Positions 8,696 to 16,669 of a DNA stretch of 64,000 bases are shown one piece after another. Origin of the DNA: Porphyromonadaceae bacterium FC4 (GTDB taxonomy: Bacteria; Bacteroidota; Bacteroidia; Bacteroidales; Porphyromonadaceae). The DNA lies in NCBI GenBank assembly GCA_900120395.1, contig LT635553.1, forward strand, positions 1,532,254 through 1,596,253, read 5' to 3'. The notes under the pieces were generated by a model, which was given only the letters and a program-made list of their open reading frames with translations, was not told the DNA's origin and searched no databases. Position numbers and translations under genes: made by a program. How positions within the stretch are numbered: the stretch's first letter is position 1; each line of letters opens with the position of its first letter.

Positions 8696-9952
8696 TTATA
8701 CAGATGGGGTTGCTGTCGGCTCCTTGATGGCTCCGATGATACGTGCGTCGTCATCGATAAAACCTGCGTCCCAGTAGGTGTTAAGGATAAAGCGCACAAT
8801 ACCCTCGTGAGCTCTTGTGTATGGGTCACGGGTGATCTCCATACCGCCCCAGTTGCCTAGGAAAAACTTGGCCCAGTCTGCAAAGACCATTGCCTCGGCT
8901 CCGGACACTGCGCCAACTCCGTTAGAGGTGCACACCTTGTAGCCCAAAAAGTCGGGGTTGCGGTAGTCAGTCAGAGATCCAAGATAGTTAACACCCATAG
9001 GAGTAGAGGACAGCAGAGACAGCCCTGACGGGGTGGTAACGAAAGACAGCGCACCGCTTAGGGTGTTGTTCTTGCGCAACCCGTTGACAAATGTATTGAT
9101 CAGATTCTTGCGGGTTGCCTCTACAGTGCTGTTCTTGAGGTTGGCAGTGGTGAACAGAGCCTTTGGGGCGTTAGCAATATCCGTTGTACCTAGGATCGTG
9201 CTCTCCAGCTTAGCCCGGATAGCATTACGCATGAGGTTAGCGATATACTGCTCGACATCCTCAGAGGACTGCTTAAGCAACTGCACAGACACGTCTACAC
9301 GAGTGGAAAGTCGCTTAGGCGAAAACTCTCGGCTCTCGAAAGTCAGCTTCTCCGCCTCCTTGGGGTCAATCTCGCCCTTCCACTCTGCGCCGATCTTGCC
9401 ACCAGTGACATACTCTACGTTGCCGACTAAACCAGTCTGGATACGGGCTCCTGCCTGTGAAAATACTAGATCATCCGCTAGCGGGTTGATAAAGCTTGTT
9501 GTCTTCTCCACCAGTCCATCTGCCTTGGCTGTACCCGTCACGGTCACCTCATTGGCCCGGAAGTCGCTAGGGATAGAAAATCCACCCACAGTCTCCACCA
9601 TGGCGTGGTGGAACTCATACTTTCCTCGTGAGTCTAGTCTTTCCAGCTCTTCGCTCTTCTTCCCACTGATAACGGATCTTAGTACATCCATCAGTCCCGG
9701 CTCCTTGCGGGTCTCAGGCTTGATATGTACGCCCTTGAAGTCTTTCCTCGTTTCGTTCTCAGCGTTACGTTTTTCCAATTCAAAGGTGATCTGCTCAATG
9801 TCGTACTTTAGCTCTCGGGCCTCTGTTAACTCCTCGTTGGTGAGCTCCCGCTCGTCAGAGAGCTTGCGCAGCTCCTGCTGTCTTGCCGTCTTCTCACCTC
9901 GTGCTTCCATGAGGTCAGCAAGTTCCATCTTCTTCAGTTCTTCCAGTTTCAT
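8696..9952 (-). CDS. Major capsid protein (HK97 fold)
   Basis: The 418-residue protein has the two-part structure of HK97 capsid precursors. The first about 100 residues are a charged coiled-coil delta domain (MKLEELKKMELADLMEARGE onward) that the prohead protease would remove. The rest is the shell domain, with a segment consistent with the E-loop near 190 (EWKGEIDPKEAEKLTFESRE) and a C-terminal A-domain region (AMVFADWAKFFLGNWGGMEI). No separate scaffold gene is present, in keeping with the built-in delta domain. Protease and portal lie directly upstream. Confidence 0.95.
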   Translation of the reverse strand: MKLEELKKMELADLMEARGEKTARQQELRKLSDERELTNEELTEARELKYDIEQITFELEKRNAENETRKDFKGVHIKPETRKEPGLMDVLRSVISGKKSEELERLDSRGKYEFHHAMVETVGGFSIPSDFRANEVTVTGTAKADGLVEKTTSFINPLADDLVFSQAGARIQTGLVGNVEYVTGGKIGAEWKGEIDPKEAEKLTFESREFSPKRLSTRVDVSVQLLKQSSEDVEQYIANLMRNAIRAKLESTILGTTDIANAPKALFTTANLKNSTVEATRKNLINTFVNGLRKNNTLSGALSFVTTPSGLSLLSSTPMGVNYLGSLTDYRNPDFLGYKVCTSNGVGAVSGAEAMVFADWAKFFLGNWGGMEITRDPYTRAHEGIVRFILNTYWDAGFIDDDARIIGAIKEPTATPSV

Positions 9953-10551
9953 AGATAAAAAATTGATTTGTTGTTATTATTGGTTGGTTTATTTTCTCTT
10001 TGTTCTGCTTTTTCTTGCTCTTTGATCTTCTCCAGACTCCGCACCGCTACAGTCGTTTGGCTATATGCCGGGTCATAGACCGGGCTAACATCGTAGAGCC
10101 CATCAATCTTAGTTATCGTGCGCTTATACTTTCCTTCACCCATCTTCTCCCACTTGTCACTGGACACGGAAAACGCAAAGCTACTGCCCGTAATATCTCC
10201 ACGTCTTAGACCCTCTAGTAGCTCATCACCCAGTGCGGTTTTTGGGGCTTCAAAGCGGTACTTTAGTCCCTTCTCGTCAATAGTGAGCTCCAGCGTTCCC
10301 TCGCCGTTTTTTGACCTTGCTAGGATCCCTCGGCTAGGGTTGTGGTTGAGCCACGCCTTGACATCGGATATTTCTATAACCCCGTCAAAGGCTCCGGGGG
10401 AAATTCTCTCGATGAACTCGTCGTACAGTAGCTCGGAGTCGGTGTCAAAGAGTGCGGCGTACCCTTCCACCGTCCTGCTCTCGGTCGTGTCATCCTCTTT
10501 GCGGAGGTACACCGGGGCAATACCCAGTGTTCTTTTTTCTACTTCATTCAT
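9949..10551 (-). CDS. HK97-family prohead protease
   Basis: A 200-residue serine protease of the U35 family. It opens with TVEGYAALFD and an ERISPGAFDG segment, carries the probable catalytic His in LNHNP (H70) and the probable Ser in TGSSFAF (S123/S124). It cuts the delta domain from the capsid after assembly. The C-terminal tail is low-complexity and rich in Gln, Asn and Lys. It overlaps the capsid gene by 4 nt and the portal gene by 8 nt. Confidence 0.93.
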   Translation of the reverse strand: MNEVEKRTLGIAPVYLRKEDDTTESRTVEGYAALFDTDSELLYDEFIERISPGAFDGVIEISDVKAWLNHNPSRGILARSKNGEGTLELTIDEKGLKYRFEAPKTALGDELLEGLRRGDITGSSFAFSVSSDKWEKMGEGKYKRTITKIDGLYDVSPVYDPAYSQTTVAVRSLEKIKEQEKAEQRENKPTNNNNKSIFYL

Positions 10552-11800
10552 TGCTTTCTGTATCAGTTTTTATGTTTGTGTCTGTATCTGTGTGGGGCTG
10601 TGTCCCCAGATCCTTTAACTTGGTCATATTGACCTGTATATAGGCGTCATCGCCACCCTCGATCTCGTCAAAACCGAACTTTTCTCGTACCTCGTTGGGG
10701 GTGACCGCCCCTATCGTTGCCAGTGAGCGGTAGAGGTTGACCTGTGCGCTCGTGTCGCCTCGGCGAAAACCGCTTGTGTCAAAGTCTATACGGTAGCTCT
10801 TACGGGCATTGCGTGGTAGGATCTTGCGCCAAAACTCCAGCTCTATCTTGGTGAGGTAGGGGCTGAGCGTGTCGGTCAAAAACGCCAGATCCACCGCCTC
10901 TACTGTTGAGTAACTGGACTTGGTCAGGTCGTGTACCTTGACCGGGGAGACATTGAAAAATCGGCAGATCTCTGGGACCGAAAACGCTCGGGTCTGTAGT
11001 AGCTGAGCGTCTGCCGGGTTGATGGTTATCTTCTGGTACTTCATCCCGTTTTCAAGCACTGCCAAACCGGTAAGTCCTGAGGTAGAGAGGCTGAAATTTT
11101 TTTGCCACTCCTTGCGGATCTCCTCTCGCTGCTTATCATTGAGCCGTGCCGTCTCGCTCGTGAGGATCCCAAAGCTACCTCCACCGGTCGTGTAGTAGTG
11201 GTTTACCTCCTGCTCTACCTTAGACGCTAGGTTAAGCGAGTGGCGAGCGTAGGTCAGTGTACTTACACCCTTAATCCCATCGTCCGAAAAGTTGCGTATA
11301 TGGATCATATCACCCGCCGGCACCTGCTGCTCCAGCCTTGCATTGTAGTAACCGATTATCTTAGTCCCGTTACTGTCTAGGATAATCGTTACATCATTGG
11401 CGTGCCATAGCTCCAGCTCCGCACCGTACCCGGTGTGAGGGTTGCGTATCACCTTGGCGTACCCATTACCCTGCAGTAGAGTAGAGATCACCAGGGCCTT
11501 AACAAAGTCAAAGCGGGTCTGGTTATCGTTTGGGGTAAAATTGAGCATATAGTACAGATCATCCTGCGGAGCTCGTACCCGCCTACCATCTGATTTTTGC
11601 ACCTTGTACGGTATGATCGGCAACTTGGCGATCGCACTGCTGATCACATCCACGCAGGCAAATACGGTGCTTAGCCCCATCGCCTGAGTTGGCCCCAACC
11701 GATCAGGCGGAGTCACCACAGATATAGGGAGCATGTCGCCGGTGCTGCGCTGCTCATTAGTACCACCAAAAAAGGTCCTTATGTTGTCAAGTAATCCCAT
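10544..11800 (-). CDS. Portal protein (HK97 family)
   Basis: At 418 residues it has the normal length and the classical motifs of HK97-type portals: an N-terminal LGPTQAMGLSTVFACVDVIS, then DDLYYMLNFTPN, LLQGNGYAKVIRN, and KVHDLTKSSYSTVEAVDLAF near the C-terminal third. It forms the dodecameric channel through which DNA enters and leaves. The C-terminus is Thr/Asp-rich and disordered. Its start at 11800 faces the forward-strand moron, separated by about 165 nt. Confidence 0.93.
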   Translation of the reverse strand: MGLLDNIRTFFGGTNEQRSTGDMLPISVVTPPDRLGPTQAMGLSTVFACVDVISSAIAKLPIIPYKVQKSDGRRVRAPQDDLYYMLNFTPNDNQTRFDFVKALVISTLLQGNGYAKVIRNPHTGYGAELELWHANDVTIILDSNGTKIIGYYNARLEQQVPAGDMIHIRNFSDDGIKGVSTLTYARHSLNLASKVEQEVNHYYTTGGGSFGILTSETARLNDKQREEIRKEWQKNFSLSTSGLTGLAVLENGMKYQKITINPADAQLLQTRAFSVPEICRFFNVSPVKVHDLTKSSYSTVEAVDLAFLTDTLSPYLTKIELEFWRKILPRNARKSYRIDFDTSGFRRGDTSAQVNLYRSLATIGAVTPNEVREKFGFDEIEGGDDAYIQVNMTKLKDLGTQPHTDTDTNIKTDTESNE

Positions 11801-11888
11801 TATATCCCTGTCTATACCCTATTGGACAAAAGTGTAGACCGTTTTTGCCCCAAAAATGTTAAATAACGCTATATATTCAAGTATTTAG

Positions 11889-11919
11889 TTGGTGAAGTGG
11901 AAACTTATTGGTATATTTG
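11889..11919 (+). promoter_or_regulatory. Bacteroidetes-type promoter of the moron genes
   Basis: TTGG at 11889 is followed after 20 nt by TATATTTG at 11912-11919, matching the Bacteroidetes -33/-7 pattern (TTTG, about 20 nt, TAnnTTTG). Transcription would begin near 11926, about 40 nt before ATG at 11966. This argues against the GTG at 11897 as start of the following gene. Confidence 0.6.
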
Positions 11920-11965
11920 TAGTGTTGAAAGGGCAGGGGATGCTCAACAACAAAAGATCATAGAC

Positions 11966-12304
11966 ATGAAAAATTTTGATAGAGTTTTGGAAGTCTCGAA
12001 GAAATACTTCCTTGGATTTACAATTCATCCTGAAACGCTCGAAAAACCAAAGAAAGGATACGGAGTGTCACTCCTTGAAACACAAAACTGCTTTGGTATC
12101 GAAGGACTGAAAAAAGCGTACCAAGTAGCACTAGAAAGAAACTGCTACATCGGTGGATGGAGAAACCCAAAAAACAGCAAGTACTACTACGATGCGACAG
12201 TAGTCGTCGAAGACTACGACGAAGCCATAAGACTGGCAAAAGAGAATAAGCAACTAGCAATTTATAATTACACAACTGGAGAAACAATTACAATAGAAGA
12301 ATAA
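11966..12304 (+). CDS. Hypothetical phage accessory (moron) protein
   Basis: A 112-residue protein starting MKNFDRVLEVSKKYF. The frame is open back to GTG at 11897, but the promoter lies inside that extension. The gene is opposite in strand to the whole structural operon and visibly more A-rich than its neighbours, which suggests separate acquisition. The C-terminal half has an alpha/beta pattern (YYYDATVVVEDYDEAIRLAK, then KQLAIYNYTTGETITIEE). No signal peptide, membrane segment or catalytic motif is seen. I do not recognise the family. With its own promoter it is likely to be expressed from the prophage. Confidence 0.7.
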   Translation: MKNFDRVLEVSKKYFLGFTIHPETLEKPKKGYGVSLLETQNCFGIEGLKKAYQVALERNCYIGGWRNPKNSKYYYDATVVVEDYDEAIRLAKENKQLAIYNYTTGETITIEE

Positions 12305-12342
12305 CAAACCGAGCATCCCCTACCCCTTTCTTCTTTTTTATC

Positions 12343-12771
12343 ATGGAAAAAGAAAAGCTATCACAGGCACAGATAGACACCTGCATTGCGCTGTACGCAA
12401 AGGCGGGGATAGCCATCACGGAGCTGGACGAGACAACGGTGAAGGTGCACCAGGTGGATACAGACGGGTACCTCCTCACTCAGAAACAGCTGGTAGAGCG
12501 TGGAAAGAAGCTCTATCCAGGCAAGACGATCATCCCGGTCGTCTACTCGCTCAGTGTGGACTCAATCACGCCCGACTGGGTAAAGGAACAGATGAAACGC
12601 TACGGGATCTACCAAAAGGACTTAGTCAAGCAACTAGCGATCAACAAAAGCACCATCAGTAAGTACCTCTCGGGGGCAGTGGGGATGACCAAGAGTGTAC
12701 GGGCATTGTTCTTTTACTACTTCCTGACCTTTGAACAAAACAACCTATTTCGGGAGCAGATTGTGAAATAA
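12343..12771 (+). CDS. HTH-containing hypothetical protein, moron
   Basis: This 142-residue protein lies 38 nt after the previous forward gene, probably in the same transcript. The N-terminal 85 residues (LSQAQIDTCIALYAKAGIAI onward) have no recognised domain. The C-terminal 55 residues read WVKEQMKRYGIYQKDLVKQL, INKSTISKYLSG and MTKSVRALFFYY, a helix-turn-helix of XRE type. It may regulate its own transcript or a lysogeny function. A weak hairpin (TACCCGG with CCGGGTA, 12778-12809) follows and could end the transcript. Confidence 0.75.
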   Translation: MEKEKLSQAQIDTCIALYAKAGIAITELDETTVKVHQVDTDGYLLTQKQLVERGKKLYPGKTIIPVVYSLSVDSITPDWVKEQMKRYGIYQKDLVKQLAINKSTISKYLSGAVGMTKSVRALFFYYFLTFEQNNLFREQIVK

Positions 12772-12844
12772 AAAAAATACCCGGCACGTAACTAATACGC
12801 ACCGGGTAAGGGTAATCCCAAAAAACATCTCTCTAGATAGAGAT

Positions 12845-13048
12845 CTACTTGGGTACAATCTCCAGCTTGTACCCGAGGTAGTCGAGGTAACGCTCAACCG
12901 ACTTGAGACGGGCTGTCTGCTCGCCCGTCTCGAAGCGTGTGACGGCATTGCATGAGCTAAAGATGCCGTCCTGCATTACTCTGTACTTACTCAGCCCCTG
13001 CTCCTCACGGAGCCGCCCTGCTTGTTGTTGTATCTCTTCTGCTGTCAT
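12845..13048 (-). CDS. Small HTH DNA-binding protein (Aca-like position)
   Basis: A 67-residue protein with a recognisable helix-turn-helix (REEQGLSKYRVMQDGIF, then NAVTRFETGEQTARLKSVER) and the C-terminal YLDYLGYKLEIV found in short XRE-type regulators. It overlaps the upstream Cas8c-C-terminus-like gene by 4 nt, so both are co-translated. A small HTH gene directly after a small unknown gene is how anti-CRISPR-associated (Aca) repressors are placed. The Aca role is inference from position only. Confidence 0.75.
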   Translation of the reverse strand: MTAEEIQQQAGRLREEQGLSKYRVMQDGIFSSCNAVTRFETGEQTARLKSVERYLDYLGYKLEIVPK

Positions 13049-13395
13049 CTCGTCTCTGACATCTTGGTTAGCTCTCCACGTTGATGGAAGTAACCGATCC
13101 AGAATGTCGCCCAGTCTTCTGGGGAGAAGCGACTCCTGGGGAAGCCGTCAGCTGGCACCTTGTCCATAATTTCACTGATAATCTCGTCCAGATCATCTGT
13201 TACCCCATCCATGATGTGACGGAGTCCGAGGAAGCTCCCGAGGATCATGTTTGGTGCGTTTTGCACCTCATCCACTTTTTCCTCGGTTGTCAGTCTTGCC
13301 TTAATGCCATTGTTGCGAATCTCTGCATCTCTCAGTACCGCTACCAGTCGCCCTGAGAGGTAAGCGATGTTGTCGTTTTTCTTGTCTAGTGCCAT
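13045..13395 (-). CDS. Protein resembling the C-terminal domain of Cas8c/Csd1 (Cas11c-like)
   Basis: A 116-residue phage protein whose motifs occur in the order found at the C-terminus of type I-C Cas8c/Csd1: NIAYLSGRLVAVLRDAE (family pattern NxAYxxGRLxAVLE), NAPNMILGSFLGLRHIM (TAPxxVFxxLLxLxxHHL), then EIISEIMDKVP, GFPRSRFSPEDWATF and the ending WIGYFHQRGEL (family GYYHQRQ). In type I-C systems this region is also made separately as the Cascade small subunit Cas11c. No other cas gene is nearby in the phage. It may act as a decoy subunit that disturbs a host type I-C Cascade; that role is inference. The family comparison is from memory, not from a search. Confidence 0.7.
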   Translation of the reverse strand: MALDKKNDNIAYLSGRLVAVLRDAEIRNNGIKARLTTEEKVDEVQNAPNMILGSFLGLRHIMDGVTDDLDEIISEIMDKVPADGFPRSRFSPEDWATFWIGYFHQRGELTKMSETR

Positions 13396-13462
13396 TGTCT
13401 TAATTTTTTTTGGTTAGTATTTGGTTGTGGCGGGGCGACTAACTCCGCCCTGCCTGCCTGTC

Positions 13463-13906
13463 TTATGCTTGCATTTTTGTACCCATCCAATGCTTGTAGA
13501 GTTCTTCGATCGAGTCGAACTCTAGTATGATGTCAGTGCTGGCGTAAACTTTCCAGCACAAGTTTTCCATCCACTCGCATGAGGTGTTTTCCAGTATGCA
13601 CTCAACGTAATCTAGCAGTATCGATGGGTCGTTGTCATCCTCCTGGTCGTATTCTGACATGATACGATCGATATCCTCTTCTGACCAAAAGTTTGTGAGG
13701 ATATCCTCTACGATGTCTCTAACGTCTGAGAGGTTAGATATTAGCCCCACGTGGATTGAGGTGGAGCACTCTGAGATTCTGTCCGCCAACCTCATCAGCT
13801 CCTTTTCATAGTCTGACGAGGCTGCAACGATTGTTCCGTCTCCGTTAGCTTGGCTGTACCTTACGTAGTAGTAGTCAGTTGTTGGGTAAGTTTTTGTAGT
13901 AGTCAT
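13463..13906 (-). CDS. Acidic hypothetical phage protein
   Basis: A 147-residue, strongly acidic protein (clusters such as WSEEDIDRIMSEYDQEDDND and EFDSIEELYKHW) without membrane segments or a recognised domain. It is the first gene of a three-gene run with the Cas8c-like and HTH genes; the gap to the next gene is 67 nt. The heptanucleotide repeat at 13914-13969 begins 7 nt upstream of its ATG. High acidity would fit a DNA- or RNA-mimicking inhibitor, but nothing in the sequence proves that. Confidence 0.65.
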   Translation of the reverse strand: MTTTKTYPTTDYYYVRYSQANGDGTIVAASSDYEKELMRLADRISECSTSIHVGLISNLSDVRDIVEDILTNFWSEEDIDRIMSEYDQEDDNDPSILLDYVECILENTSCEWMENLCWKVYASTDIILEFDSIEELYKHWMGTKMQA

Positions 13907-13913
13907 AGTAGTA

Positions 13914-13969
13914 TTTGTTTGTTGTTTGTTGTTTGTTGTTTGTTGTTTGTTGTTTGTTGTTTGTCGTTT
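13914..13969 (-). repeat. Heptanucleotide tandem repeat upstream of acidic protein gene
   Basis: On the plus strand GTTGTTT is repeated six times perfectly (13921-13962), flanked by one imperfect unit on each side. It fills positions about -8 to -63 relative to the ATG at 13906, where promoter spacing or the leader would be affected by changes in copy number. This is the usual design of a phase-variable promoter. Confidence 0.85.
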
Positions 13970-14081
13970 TTGTTAATTGCTCGGATGGGTATCTCTCCCC
14001 CTTTGATGTCACAAAGGTACGCAAAGTTTTTTATACTACCAAATTATTTGCCCATATTTTACCGACAAATAACAAAGACTA

Positions 14082-15710
14082 CTATATATCTCTTAGCAGA
14101 TAGACACCCAAAGCCTCCAGCATGGCGATGACACCGTCTATTTTTTTGAATTTGCTACTTTTGTCAGGCTTGGCGTTGCCGTTATGGTCCACCCGCAGGT
14201 CAACGTTGCTAAAACAGTACCTCGTGATGGGGTTGTGATCAATCACCGCCTTACCGCTGAGGATCAACCGCTCCAGCTCCTTGGTCGGTCTGTTAAAGTT
14301 GCCGATACTCTGAGAAAAGGGCACCATAGGAAGTGCGGCATTGGTCGCTGAGGTGGCAAACTGGGTCGCATTCCAGCTGTCGTATCCTATGGCTTGTATC
14401 TGCGTCCGCTCATCCTGAGCCAGTATATCCTTTAGGATGTACTCGTAGTCCACTACGTTGCCGGGGGTGGTCTTGAGGTGGCCACGCCGTACCCACTCAC
14501 GGTACTGCACCGCTAGCTCGCTCTCATTGATAGCCTCACTCGGCAGGTAGTAGTCCGTCCTAAAATAGTACTTGTCTTTGTCCCGGTCCACTGCCAGATA
14601 GCCTACCGCCGTGAGGTCGGTTGTACTTGATAGGTCGACACCGCAGTAGATGTCCGGGTAACGCTCGTCATAGTGGTCCTCGATCACTACCGGCATGAGG
14701 GTCTTATGTATTGCCTTGCTCGGAATCCACGTCTCCCGGCTATCCATCCACTCATTGAACGTCTTGGTACGTATACCTACCTCGAGACTTGGAGAGGTGT
14801 CCGCCTTGGTCACTTGAGTACGCAAAAAGCGGGGGTTGACGCTCACGCCTAGGTTAGGCGTACACTTGGGCCAGTTGGCTTCGTCCCGCCAGTCGTCGTC
14901 CTCATCCATCGTGTATATAAACGCCCAGAGGCTGTCGTCCACGCTCACCCCGCCTAGCACGTCCAGACAGGTCTCCCGATACTGATAGCACGGCAAATTT
15001 TTGTCAAAGCCTGCAGTGGTGATGATCACCTCCAGCGGGTTCTTGCGGTTGGCTTGCGAGGACTGGAGTACGTCCTTGACCTGCGTATCCTTGGCAGCGT
15101 GGAACTCGTCAATCAAGTACATGCTGGCGTTGTAGCCGTCCAGCCGAGACACGTCGGTGGCAAAGACATTCATTTTGCTGTTGGTCTCGTCAAAAAATAG
15201 CTCCTTGCGCAGGGCTCGGAAACGCTTACGCTTGTTGGTATTGAGCCCCGTCGCAAACTTGCTCGCAAAGTCAAAAGCAATGCTCGCCTGCTCTCTACTG
15301 TTGGCGACCATATCCACCTCGGCACCGTGGACACCGTCCCCGATCAGGTGGTAGAGGCACAGACCTGCGGCAAAAGCGGTCTTACCATTCTTTCGGCTCA
15401 CCTCGATGTAGACGTTATTACAGACTCGCACCCCCGTACCTCGGTAGTAAAAACCGTAAATACATGCCACAATGAACTGCTGCCACGGCTCCAGCAAAAA
15501 CGGCTTGCCCGCAAAGGAGTCCTTAAAGTGCCGGAGGATACCGAAAAAGCGGACCACACGATCCACCGCCTCGTGCCTGAACTCTATATCCTCTCGCTCC
15601 TGCCACTCGATGAAGCGTCTTGCAGCTTGGCGCATCGGCTCACCCGATGGAATCGAACCGTCGAGGATTCCTCGGGAGTACGCAGCGTATGTCGGTTCCT
15701 TTTTTGCCAT
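14082..15710 (-). CDS. Terminase large subunit
   Basis: This 542-residue ATPase/nuclease packages DNA into the prohead. It has a Walker A variant SRKNGKT at 105-111, Walker B MYLIDEFH at about 197-204 and the C-terminal RNase H-like nuclease with the first acidic residue in YCGVDLSS. The later acidic motifs lie within the last 150 residues. Length and layout match HK97-type TerL. The start at 15710 shares one base with the TerS stop. The gene is separated from portal by the two accessory islands at 11.9-13.9 kb, an insertion into the usual TerL-portal order. Confidence 0.95.
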   Translation of the reverse strand: MAKKEPTYAAYSRGILDGSIPSGEPMRQAARRFIEWQEREDIEFRHEAVDRVVRFFGILRHFKDSFAGKPFLLEPWQQFIVACIYGFYYRGTGVRVCNNVYIEVSRKNGKTAFAAGLCLYHLIGDGVHGAEVDMVANSREQASIAFDFASKFATGLNTNKRKRFRALRKELFFDETNSKMNVFATDVSRLDGYNASMYLIDEFHAAKDTQVKDVLQSSQANRKNPLEVIITTAGFDKNLPCYQYRETCLDVLGGVSVDDSLWAFIYTMDEDDDWRDEANWPKCTPNLGVSVNPRFLRTQVTKADTSPSLEVGIRTKTFNEWMDSRETWIPSKAIHKTLMPVVIEDHYDERYPDIYCGVDLSSTTDLTAVGYLAVDRDKDKYYFRTDYYLPSEAINESELAVQYREWVRRGHLKTTPGNVVDYEYILKDILAQDERTQIQAIGYDSWNATQFATSATNAALPMVPFSQSIGNFNRPTKELERLILSGKAVIDHNPITRYCFSNVDLRVDHNGNAKPDKSSKFKKIDGVIAMLEALGVYLLRDI

Positions 15711-16105
15711 TACAGGAAGTCCGCCAGTGGGTCATCGTCCGCATCAGACTGCACTATGGGGAGGTTGCTGCGACTCTTGATGGTCAGCCCCAGCTCTTTC
15801 ATCACCCCTAGGCATTGATTAAAAGCTTGGTGCCGTACATTGACCGCAGGGTGGGTCTTGAGCTCGCCGTACCGATTAGTCGCCGTCACTCCGTCCTTGC
15901 GTATCTGAGCATCACTCTGGCAGTAGAGGTTGTAAGACCCGCACAGCAGGTCGAGAGCCCCAAGGTCTATCGTCTCCACCGCCTCGGTGGCGTTAAGTTT
16001 GTCCATTACCTCAGCCATAAAACGCTTGCAGCGGTTGTGCGTCTGTGGCGGACAGGTGTATTTTATCGGTTTCCCTTTATTGGCGTTATTTTCCTTGCAT
16101 TTCAT
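15710..16105 (-). CDS. Terminase small subunit (P27-like)
   Basis: A 131-residue protein with the pattern of P27-family small terminases: a DKLNATEAVETIDLGALDLL segment, then YNLYCQSDAQI, a GELKTHPAVNVRHQAFNQCL segment and a C-terminal LGLTIKSRSNL. It recognises the packaging site and hands DNA to TerL. It lies directly before TerL and after the HNH endonuclease, with the untranslated 250 nt between HNH and TerS as a candidate cos site. Confidence 0.87.
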   Translation of the reverse strand: MKCKENNANKGKPIKYTCPPQTHNRCKRFMAEVMDKLNATEAVETIDLGALDLLCGSYNLYCQSDAQIRKDGVTATNRYGELKTHPAVNVRHQAFNQCLGVMKELGLTIKSRSNLPIVQSDADDDPLADFL

Positions 16106-16354
16106 AGGTATATATTTGGCTTTTAATTGGTTATCGTTTGTTTCTTCTTTTTATCATTTTTCTAAACAATTGGCTCTCAGAGGTTTCAAAATCACAGTTG
16201 GTGAGAGAAAGACTGGGTGAGGGGTTAGCACCCATCCCGCAAAAATCTTTTTTACCCCCCCCCATCCCCTTAATTAGAGGGACGGGGTACCACCTATCCC
16301 CCTGCTTCTCTGTGTGTTCCACGAGTGAAGCGCAACTGTTCCACGAGTGATCGG
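16106..16354. other. Candidate cos/packaging region between HNH and TerS
   Basis: This is a non-coding gap in an otherwise tightly packed operon. It contains a C9 run (16255-16263) and an exact 14-bp direct repeat TGTTCCACGAGTGA at 16315-16328 and 16337-16350, 22 nt apart. HK97-type phages that encode an HNH protein beside the terminase usually have cos there. The 3' part overlaps a weak minus-strand frame (16131-16388) that I do not consider coding. Confidence 0.45.
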
Positions 16355-16669
16355 TCATTGCTCCTTGGCGTGGTGCGCTCCGTGGCACTTCTTGCAGATA
16401 CTCTCTAGGTTCTCGTAGTCATACGCCAGTGCGTCCGCCTCGTCCGGGTCCACGTAGCCGGCAAAGCTGACGATGTGGTGCACCTCATCTGCAGGGGTGA
16501 TCCGACCGTTACGCAGGCACTCCTCGCAGAGTGGTTGATCTCGGAGCTTGGACTCCCGTAGACGCTTCCATCGCTGCGTGTTGTATACTCTGCGTCGCCG
16601 CTTGTGCATCTCGGCATTGACGGTGTGACGTGGCCGCCTAGTCCTCTTCGGTTTGTAGATCCATGCCAT
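16355..16669 (-). CDS. HNH endonuclease
   Basis: A 104-residue basic protein with the complete HNH fold signature: CEEC zinc pair, ADEVHHIVSFAGY with the catalytic HH, a central Asn in YENLESICKKC and the final CHGAHH. The Arg/Lys-rich N-terminus suits DNA binding. HNH proteins next to the terminase assist specific DNA cleavage and packaging in HK97-like phages. The start overlaps the upstream small gene by about 32 nt. Confidence 0.92.
   Translation of the reverse strand: MAWIYKPKRTRRPRHTVNAEMHKRRRRVYNTQRWKRLRESKLRDQPLCEECLRNGRITPADEVHHIVSFAGYVDPDEADALAYDYENLESICKKCHGAHHAKEQ

Noticed and set aside
9033-10025. Plus-strand Ser-rich frame opposite the capsid gene
   Set aside because: Low-complexity antisense translation of the major capsid coding sequence.
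16131-16388. Minus-strand 85-codon frame between HNH and TerS
   Set aside because: It overlaps the HNH end, contains the C9 run and direct repeats and has no plausible start signal; treated as non-coding packaging region.
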